From NCBI GenBank assembly GCA_037132275.1, contig JBAXPK010000046.1, positions 1-19,251 of the forward strand: a DNA stretch of 19,251 nt, written 5' to 3'. The translations under genes were made by a program, and so were the position numbers. The stretch is from JAABPW01 sp037132275 (lineage in GTDB: Bacteria; Verrucomicrobiota; Kiritimatiellia; CAIKKV01; CAITUY01). Positions 14,529 through 19,251 of this stretch are shown piece after piece. The notes below the pieces were generated by a model. It made no database searches. It saw only the letters and a program-made list of their open reading frames with translations, and was not told where the DNA came from. Each line of letters starts with the position of its first letter. Positions within the stretch are counted from its first letter, which is position 1.

Positions 14529-14834
14529 CATAGGCCATGTAGGCCTGTTGTCAGCCGCCTTCAGAAAGGATTGACGGGAGGACTCCTTCGCCAGAAAGGC
14601 TAATCCGTCGTAGGGGTTGCATCCGATCACCTTGCAGAGCATGACGAATTCGGCCATGTCGAGGCGGCGATCCCCTTGTTCGATCCGGCCAACCCAGGAA
14701 TGATGTACGCCGAGTCGCTCCCCGACCTCTCGCATAGTCAACCCATTTTCCTCGCGGCGTTTACGCAACCATGCCAGCGTGGCCCGGTAATCTTGGCTAT
14801 AGATACTCTTTTCCACACGGGAAGGATATCGCAT
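14520..14834 (-). CDS. XRE-family helix-turn-helix regulator
   Basis: A 104-residue protein with a Cro/CI-type helix-turn-helix. LAWLRKRREENGLTMREVGERLGVHHSWVGRIEQGDRRLDMAEFVML spans about residues 20-66, with the recognition helix near HHSWVGRIEQG. The N-terminal MRYPSRVEKSIYSQDY stretch and the short C-terminal tail are typical of small single-domain regulators. The gene is convergent to the YdjM-like gene (9-base overlap) and divergent from the MEMO-family gene. An inverted repeat at 14843-14861 lies just upstream of its start and may be its own operator. Regulation of the neighbouring MEMO operon is possible but inferred only from position. Confidence 0.85.
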   Translation of the reverse strand: MRYPSRVEKSIYSQDYRATLAWLRKRREENGLTMREVGERLGVHHSWVGRIEQGDRRLDMAEFVMLCKVIGCNPYDGLAFLAKESSRQSFLKAADNRPTWPMSK

Positions 14835-14842
14835 CGCCAGTA

Positions 14843-14861
14843 TGTCGCCAAAAACGCGACA
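14843..14861. promoter_or_regulatory. inverted repeat, candidate operator for the XRE regulator
   Basis: TGTCGC and GCGACA face each other across a 7-base A-rich centre, 9 bases upstream of the XRE start codon. Size and symmetry suit a dimeric helix-turn-helix protein acting as an autorepressor. No binding data can be read from sequence. Confidence 0.35.
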
Positions 14862-14884
14862 CCTTCAGAATCTATTTTTACTCA

Positions 14885-14912
14885 TTGTCATCCCGCCCGG
14901 CTGCGCTACAAT
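14885..14912 (+). promoter_or_regulatory. sigma-70-like promoter for the MEMO operon
   Basis: TTGTCA (14885-14890) and TACAAT (14907-14912) each match the consensus in five of six bases, with a 16-base spacer, 33 bases before ATG 14946. Confidence 0.55.
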
Positions 14913-14945
14913 AATATCTGGATCGATAAGTAACGGTATTGGGTA

Positions 14946-15800
14946 ATGAAAACAAACCACCAAATCACACGACCCGCGACGGGAGCCGGCAAATGGTTTC
15001 CGGGAACCAAGCAGGCTTTAAAACAGGCCATTGGTGGTTATCTTGAGGACGCCTTTGTCCCTGAAATAGAAAGCCGGATTCTCGCCGTGATCGCTCCTCA
15101 TGCCGGTTACCTCTACTCCGGCCCGGTGGCTGGGTATGCCTACCGCGCCCTTCGGGAGAACAGCAATCTTCACGGCGCCCCCGATACGGTCGTTGTCCTG
15201 GGCTTCAGCCACCGGGGCCTCTGCCAGGGAGTGGCGTTCATGGACGGGGACGCATTTTCCACGCCGCTGGGCGAAACACCGCTCGACAATGACACCGCCA
15301 CGGCCCTCCTTGAAGCCGACCCGCGCTTTAGATTCGATTACCGCCCCCACATGGGGGAACACTCGGCGGAAAATCAGGTTCCTTTCATCCAGACGGCGTT
15401 GCCCTCGGCTTCGCTGGTCATGACTATGATCGGCCCGAATGACCCGACGCTTCTCGACGCTCTCGCCATCGCTTTGGACAAGCTGGCGGACAAGAAAAAA
15501 ATTCTCGTGATCGCCAGTTCTGATATGCTGCACGATCCATCTTACGAAAAGGTCCGCAAAACAGATCAGGCCACCCTGCGCAAGGTTGGGGGGATGGATA
15601 TCACAGGACTGATGCACGACTGGGATTATTCCCAGCAGATATTCTGTGGCATTGGCCCCGTGGTGACGGCCATGAACTATGCACAGCGGAGGGGATGCAA
15701 CAAAGGAATGGTATTGCGATATCGCAACAGCGGCGATGACTTCCCCGAGAGCCGGGGAGAATGGGTCGTCGGCTACGGCGCCGCCGCTTTTACCGTGTGA
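14946..15800 (+). CDS. MEMO-family protein (AmmeMemoRadiSam system protein B)
   Basis: A 284-residue protein of the MEMO family, related in fold to class III extradiol dioxygenases. The expected metal-site residues are present: His52 in APHAGYLYSGP, His89 in GFSHRG, and Asp193 and His196 in SSDMLHDPSYE, with Cys234 in FCGIGPV. EHSAENQVPFIQ (138-149) and the terminal VGYGAAAF are also typical. In many genomes this protein travels with an AMMECR1-domain protein and a radical SAM enzyme, giving the system its name; neither is in this window. The following amidase starts 5 bases after its stop, so co-translation is likely. The biochemical role of bacterial MEMO proteins is not settled. Confidence 0.92.
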   Translation: MKTNHQITRPATGAGKWFPGTKQALKQAIGGYLEDAFVPEIESRILAVIAPHAGYLYSGPVAGYAYRALRENSNLHGAPDTVVVLGFSHRGLCQGVAFMDGDAFSTPLGETPLDNDTATALLEADPRFRFDYRPHMGEHSAENQVPFIQTALPSASLVMTMIGPNDPTLLDALAIALDKLADKKKILVIASSDMLHDPSYEKVRKTDQATLRKVGGMDITGLMHDWDYSQQIFCGIGPVVTAMNYAQRRGCNKGMVLRYRNSGDDFPESRGEWVVGYGAAAFTV

Positions 15801-15804
15801 TTTT

Positions 15805-16620
15805 ATGACCACGAATCTCCTTTCCAATCATCTTAAGGTCACCTTGGTGCAGATCGGGGCCGGGCGTGATCTCCAGGCCAATCTCGGACGCATGAAACAA
15901 CTCCTCGCCGGAGTTGGCACCACGGACCTGATCGCCCTGCCGGAAGTCTTCGCCATCCGGGGCAGTGATGAGGATTATCGGAACAATGCCCAACTCCTGA
16001 CCGGCCCCCTGATGAATTTCCTCGCCTCGATCGCGCACCGCCACAACGCCTGGGTGCTGGCAGGAAGCATTGTGGAACATCACGGCTCATCCTTTTATAA
16101 CACCAGCGTCCTGATCAATCGCCGGGGAGAAATCGCCGCCTCGTACAGGAAAATGCATCTATTCGAGGCCGAACTTGATTCCGGGAAATTCGTCCGGGAG
16201 AGCGACATCTGGCAGGCCGGTTCCGAACCCGTACTGGCTGACCTCGACGGCTGGACCTGCGGCATGGCCATCTGTTACGATCTTCGATTCCCCGAACTTT
16301 TCCGGCATTATTCAGCCCAGGGCGCTCAGCTCTTTTTTCTGCCCTCCAACTTCACCCAACGCACCGGTAAGGATCACTGGGAAATTCTGCTCCGCGCCCG
16401 GGCCATCGAAAACCAATGTTTCATGATCGCTCCCGACCAGTGTGGCACCAATCCGCATACCGGCATTGCCAGCTACGGGAATAGCATGATCATCGGCCCC
16501 TGGGGTGAAATACTGGCCCGCATCGAGGACGACGAACAGGCCCTCACTGTCACCCTCGACATCCACGATCTCGAAAAAATCCGCCGGACTATCCCCGCGC
16601 TGGCGCATAGGAAATTATGA
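15805..16620 (+). CDS. carbon-nitrogen hydrolase (nitrilase superfamily, Nit1/omega-amidase-like)
   Basis: A 271-residue cytoplasmic amidase with the Glu-Lys-Cys triad of the nitrilase superfamily: Glu47 in LPEVFA, Lys116 in YRKMHLF and Cys157 in MAICYDLRFPEL. The blocks FFLPSNFTQRTGKDHWEILLRARAIEN and SYGNSMIIGPWGEI are close to the Nit1/Nit2 and YafV-type branch, which hydrolyses deaminated glutathione or omega-amides, probably as metabolite repair. ATG 15805 is chosen because it follows the MEMO stop by 4 bases and begins just before the conserved first strand; a longer frame from 15679 lies inside the MEMO gene. Its stop codon sits within a heptamer-type repeat tract leading into the next gene. 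Confidence 0.88.
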   Translation: MTTNLLSNHLKVTLVQIGAGRDLQANLGRMKQLLAGVGTTDLIALPEVFAIRGSDEDYRNNAQLLTGPLMNFLASIAHRHNAWVLAGSIVEHHGSSFYNTSVLINRRGEIAASYRKMHLFEAELDSGKFVRESDIWQAGSEPVLADLDGWTCGMAICYDLRFPELFRHYSAQGAQLFFLPSNFTQRTGKDHWEILLRARAIENQCFMIAPDQCGTNPHTGIASYGNSMIIGPWGEILARIEDDEQALTVTLDIHDLEKIRRTIPALAHRKL

Positions 16621-16640
16621 ATGATGAATTATGAATGATG
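16613..16640 (+). repeat. 14-bp tandem repeat (two pairs of heptamers) at a gene junction
   Basis: AATTATGAATGATG occurs twice in perfect tandem (16613-16626 and 16627-16640); each unit is itself two related heptamers. It contains the stop of the amidase gene, a five-codon mini-ORF (MNDEL, 16617-16634) and the ATG of the methyltransferase gene. Confidence 0.9.
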
Positions 16641-17875
16641 AAAACAACACGAATCCCCAATCTCAGATCTCAAATATTAGATCGGCAACCTTCCCCCTCC
16701 TCATCGCCTGCGCCAGAGGGATTCCGCCTTATGTAAAGGCCGAACTCATCACCATGGGGTTCCCCATCGTGGCAGAACTGGACGCGGGGATTGAAACCCT
16801 GGGCACACTGACCGATGCCATGCGCCTGAACCTGTGCCTGCATACCGGCAACCGGGTGCTGCTTGAACTCGACCGGTTCACCGCCCGTCAGCCGGAAGAT
16901 CTCTACCAACGGATCCAGACCCTCCCTTGGGAGGACATCATTCCGGACGACGGCTATTTCACGGTCACCTCGTTTATCAACACACCCGCCATTCGCGACA
17001 GCCGGTTTGCCAATGTCAAAACCAAGGATGCCATCGTGGATCGCATCCGTGAACGGACCGGACGCCGCCCCAATTCCGGCAATGAGCGCAGTGGCACCGT
17101 CGTCTTCCTTTACTGGAATCAAGGTGATGCCAAGCTCTATCTCGATACCTCCGGAGAGTCCCTCTCGCGCCGCGGCTACCGAAAAATTCCCATGCTGGCC
17201 CCCATGCAGGAAACTCTGGCCGCCGCCGTGGTGAGCGCCACCGGCTGGACCGGCGAGGGTAATTTTCTCAACCCTATGTGCGGCAGCGGAACGCTGGCCA
17301 TCGAGGCCGCCCTGCTCGCCCAGAACCGCGCACCGGGGCTGCTTCGCAGCAATTACGGATTCATGCATATCAAGGGCTACGATGATGAGGCCTGGCAGAA
17401 AATCAGAACGGAAGTTCGCGCCCTCCCGAAACGGCCGTTCCCTGGGAAGATTATCGCCTCCGATATTCGCGCCGACGCCGTGGAGGCCGCCCGTCAAAAC
17501 GCCCGCACCGCCGGCGTGGAACAGTTAATCGAATTCGAAATCTGTGACTTTGCCGACTCGCCCGTCCCCAAAGGCGGCGGTGTGGTGGTATTCAATCCCG
17601 AATACGGCGAGCGCCTGGGCGAAGAAGAACAACTCAAACCCGTGTATCGCGGAATCGGTGACTTTTTCAAGAAGCAGTGCCAGGGTTATACTGGCTACGT
17701 CTTTACCGGGAACATGGCCCTGGGCAAGGGTATCGGCCTTCGCCATTCACGCCGCATCCTGTTCTTCAACAGCAACATTGAATGCCGCCTGCTCGGCTTT
17801 AGCCTCTATTCAGGCTCCAAACGAAACAAGACAGATGGGGCCACCGAACCGCAGGAAGCCCCCGTTGAACCCTGA
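16631..17875 (+). CDS. THUMP-domain class I RNA (guanine-N2) methyltransferase, RlmL/YpsC-like
   Basis: A 414-residue enzyme. A THUMP RNA-binding region (about 50-170, with LHTGNRVLLELDRF and DSRFANVKTKDAIVDRIRERTG) is followed by a Rossmann SAM-binding domain: NPMCGSGTLAIEAALLA (214-230), SDIRADAVEAARQN (277-290) and the catalytic-loop position NPEYGERLG (322-330). This matches the RlmL N-terminal/YpsC family, which methylates the exocyclic N2 of a guanine in rRNA. The motif is normally NPPYGERL; here the second Pro is Glu. ATG 16631 is the last of several in a tandem repeat. The first 18 residues are low-complexity and repeat-derived, so translation could really begin a little later. The 3' end overlaps the TrmA-like gene. 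Confidence 0.88.
   Translation: MNDENNTNPQSQISNIRSATFPLLIACARGIPPYVKAELITMGFPIVAELDAGIETLGTLTDAMRLNLCLHTGNRVLLELDRFTARQPEDLYQRIQTLPWEDIIPDDGYFTVTSFINTPAIRDSRFANVKTKDAIVDRIRERTGRRPNSGNERSGTVVFLYWNQGDAKLYLDTSGESLSRRGYRKIPMLAPMQETLAAAVVSATGWTGEGNFLNPMCGSGTLAIEAALLAQNRAPGLLRSNYGFMHIKGYDDEAWQKIRTEVRALPKRPFPGKIIASDIRADAVEAARQNARTAGVEQLIEFEICDFADSPVPKGGGVVVFNPEYGERLGEEEQLKPVYRGIGDFFKKQCQGYTGYVFTGNMALGKGIGLRHSRRILFFNSNIECRLLGFSLYSGSKRNKTDGATEPQEAPVEP
16652..16679 (+). repeat. degenerate heptamer tract in the methyltransferase N-terminus
   Basis: Four units of 7 bases (AATCCCC, AATCTCA, GATCTCA and AATATTA, in order) encode the poorly conserved N-terminal stretch NPQSQISN. The two middle units differ by one base. 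It lies 11 bases after the perfect tandem repeat. Confidence 0.45.
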
Positions 17876-17892
17876 ACCCCTGACCTCTCAAA
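17865..17892 (+). repeat. degenerate heptamer tract at the methyltransferase gene junction
   Basis: TTGAACC (17865-17871), CTGAACC, CCTGACC and TCTCAAA follow each other with a 7-base period. The tract contains the TGA stop of the THUMP gene and the TTG start proposed for the next gene. Confidence 0.5.
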
Positions 17893-19103
17893 TCAGCGAA
17901 GTCACCACGGGCGGGCGGGGCGTCGCACGTATTGACGGAAAAGTCTGCTTTGTTCCCGGCGTTCTTCCCGGCGAGACTATAACCTTCGAGATCATAAAAG
18001 ATCGCGGCGGTTTCCTCGAAGCCCGCGCGACCACCGTGGTCACCCCCTCTCCGCACCGCATCGAACCCATCTGCCCCCTCGCCTTTCACCTCTCACGTCT
18101 CACGTCTCACCTCCCCCCTCTTTGCCCTGGTTGCTGCTATCAGCACGCTACCTACGAGGAGGAAATCCGGATCAAAAATCTGCAACTCCAATCATTCCTC
18201 ACCCGTCAGGCTGGTTGTCGGGAAGACGTGCTTTTACCTCCGGTTCCCTCCCCCTCCGCTCTGGGCTACCGCAACAAGTTATCACTCCATGGCCAGATCG
18301 ATGGCAAAGACCGCCGTCTCGGATATTTCATGGAGGACAATTCCACCGTGGTGGACGTTTCCGTCTGTCCGCTGGCCGTAGAGCCCATCAATGTCTTGCT
18401 CAAAGGCCTTCACGACGCTCCTTCATTCCGGCGGACGCTGCGGAGCGACATGTCCGTCATCTTCCGCTGGACTCAGCGGGACGGGGCGCTCTGGTGGCGA
18501 AACAAAGCCGCCGAAAATGACGTCTGGCTGGTTGAGTCCTCGGTTCTCGGCCCTCTTTCCGTGCCCCGCGACAGCTTTTATCAAGTCAACCCGGGGCTCG
18601 CCGATCTGCTGGTAAACGCCCTACTTAAACGTTTAAGTAGCGTTGCCTCACAAACGGTGGTGGATCTCTATTGCGGCGTGGGCGTGTTTGCATTGGCCGC
18701 CGCCAAACTGGGAATTCCCCGTGTGATTGGACTGGATGTGGATGGCCCCGGCATCAAGGCGGCCGCCTACAACGCCCAAAAGCTGGGCCTGACGGGCATC
18801 GAATGGGTCACGGCCACCGCCGAGAAGGGAATGATCAAACTCCGACTGGATCATCCGGACCAAACGACACTCATCGTGGATCCACCCCGCGCCGGCATGG
18901 GCCGCGCGATGGTTCGCGACATTCTTACCCAGCGCCCCGCCCGAATCCTTTACATTTCCTGCGCCCCCGACACCATGGCCCGCGACGTCGCCTGGCTCAA
19001 GGAAGGCGGCTATCAGGTCCACTCATCCCAGTTATTCGACATGTTCCCCCGCACCGCCCACTTCGAATCCCTGACCGAACTGCGGCGGGAAGCGGGGCAA
19101 TAG
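17865..19103 (+). CDS. TrmA/RlmD-type 23S rRNA (or tRNA) uracil-C5 methyltransferase
   Basis: A 412-residue enzyme. An N-terminal TRAM domain (ISEVTTGGRGVARIDGKVCF, FVPGVLPGET) is followed by an iron-sulfur cysteine cluster (Cys70, Cys87, Cys90, and later Cys168). The SAM domain has FYQVNPG (Gln240), VVDLYCGVGVFALAAA (265-280), VDPPRAGM (338-345), the catalytic Cys366 in ILYISCAPDT and the general base Glu401 in HFESL. All active-site residues are present. Start TTG 17865 is chosen because AGGA lies about 8 bases before it; ATG 17835 adds ten residues but overlaps the previous gene by 41 bases and has no such site. The Fe-S spacing is C-x16-C-x2-C instead of the family's C-x5-C-x2-C, caused by a repeat insertion. 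The target position (U747, U1939 or tRNA U54 types) cannot be assigned. Confidence 0.88.
   Translation: MNPEPLTSQISEVTTGGRGVARIDGKVCFVPGVLPGETITFEIIKDRGGFLEARATTVVTPSPHRIEPICPLAFHLSRLTSHLPPLCPGCCYQHATYEEEIRIKNLQLQSFLTRQAGCREDVLLPPVPSPSALGYRNKLSLHGQIDGKDRRLGYFMEDNSTVVDVSVCPLAVEPINVLLKGLHDAPSFRRTLRSDMSVIFRWTQRDGALWWRNKAAENDVWLVESSVLGPLSVPRDSFYQVNPGLADLLVNALLKRLSSVASQTVVDLYCGVGVFALAAAKLGIPRVIGLDVDGPGIKAAAYNAQKLGLTGIEWVTATAEKGMIKLRLDHPDQTTLIVDPPRAGMGRAMVRDILTQRPARILYISCAPDTMARDVAWLKEGGYQVHSSQLFDMFPRTAHFESLTELRREAGQ
18084..18111 (+). repeat. heptamer repeat inside the TrmA-like gene
   Basis: TCTCACG occurs twice in tandem (18091-18097 and 18098-18104), flanked by TTTCACC before and TCTCACC after, four units in all. 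The tract encodes FHLSRLTSHL between Cys70 and Cys87 and stays in frame. Confidence 0.85.
18621..18640. repeat. 20-bp perfect palindrome inside the TrmA-like gene
   Basis: CTACTTAAACGTTTAAGTAG is a perfect inverted repeat encoding part of ALLKRLSS. Its AT-rich composition contrasts with the GC-rich gene around it. The centre AAACGTTT resembles operators of LacI-type regulators, but location inside a coding region argues for a repeat element or chance. Confidence 0.85.
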
Positions 19104-19182
19104 AATTCAGGAGTACGTGTTTGTCGGATACCGCCGCCAATTTCTTTGAAGGGTTCGGGATAGATGTGATAAAGAGTCCCCT

Positions 19183-19251
19183 ATGAAGACACCCGATCTC
19201 TATCCCTTCATCCTGGAACCTGCCTATAAGGACTACATCTGGGGCGGAAGC
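19183..19251 (+). CDS. manA: class I mannose-6-phosphate isomerase, N-terminal fragment
   Basis: The first 23 codons, from ATG 19183 to the window end, give MKTPDLYPFILEPAYKDYIW followed by GGS. The pattern Pro-x-hydrophobic, Ala-Tyr-Lys-Asp-Tyr-Ile-Trp-Gly-Gly at the extreme N-terminus is characteristic of type I phosphomannose isomerases, which interconvert mannose-6-phosphate and fructose-6-phosphate. It lies 79 bases after the TrmA-like gene, in a gap without a clear terminator. The metal site and catalytic residues are outside the window. Confidence 0.7.
   Translation, partial: MKTPDLYPFILEPAYKDYIWGGS

Noticed and set aside
15018..15827. 269-codon antisense ORF opposite the MEMO gene
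   Set aside because: Shadow of a well-supported gene with all conserved residues on the plus strand.
16670..17497. 275-codon antisense ORF opposite the THUMP methyltransferase
   Set aside because: Its length reflects GC-rich codon bias in the sense gene; no recognisable domain, and the sense strand is clearly coding.
18084..18111. CRISPR-like reading of the tandem heptamers
   Set aside because: Units are 7 bases with no spacers and no cas genes nearby.

Overview
The window is a stretch of a Gram-negative bacterial chromosome, GC-rich by eye. It encodes a Tol-Pal envelope system (TolA-like, TolB, Pal lipoprotein), a TatA/TatC export system and the tail of an outer-membrane beta-barrel protein. 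Start sites are mostly ATG with some GTG, and many genes overlap by 4 bases (ATGA or GTGA). Gene content and style would fit the PVC group (Kiritimatiellota, Lentisphaerota or Verrucomicrobiota), but that is inference; no rRNA or other lineage marker is present.

Layout. (1) 1-3842 looks accessory: a barrel-protein tail, a P1B-type heavy-metal ATPase, a spacer with a small hydrophobic ORF and a 20-bp perfect palindrome, then on the minus strand an intact MNT-type nucleotidyltransferase, a frameshifted HEPN gene, and the C-terminal remnant of what looks like a J-domain-type protein fused to its end. (2) 3884-8880 carries a multi-pass GT-C-like membrane protein, a polyprenyl-phosphate-sugar synthase-like GT2, then tolA-tolB-pal, closed by a strong intrinsic terminator. 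TolQ and TolR are absent here. (3) 8912-9932 is tatA-tatC. (4) 10007-14528 is a six-gene operon in which every junction is a 4-base stop/start overlap: two CNNM/CBS membrane proteins, a zinc-ribbon membrane peptide, hypoxanthine phosphoribosyltransferase, a TctA-like membrane protein and a YdjM-like membrane hydrolase. (5) A convergent XRE regulator lies at 14520-14834. (6) 14946-19103 runs from a good sigma-70-like promoter through a MEMO-family protein, a nitrilase-superfamily amidase, a THUMP RNA methyltransferase and a TrmA/RlmD-type RNA methyltransferase. (7) The window ends in the first 23 codons of a class I mannose-6-phosphate isomerase.

The most unusual signal is a set of degenerate 7-bp-period repeat tracts confined to the methyltransferase region (16613-18111). 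They sit at the nitrilase/THUMP junction, in the N-terminus of the THUMP protein, at the THUMP/TrmA junction, and inside the iron-sulfur cysteine loop of the TrmA-like enzyme. In these places they appear to have created start codons, a five-codon mini-ORF and an insertion of about 11 residues. A second 20-bp perfect palindrome lies inside the TrmA-like gene. I saw no CRISPR array, tRNA, rRNA, transposase or integrase.
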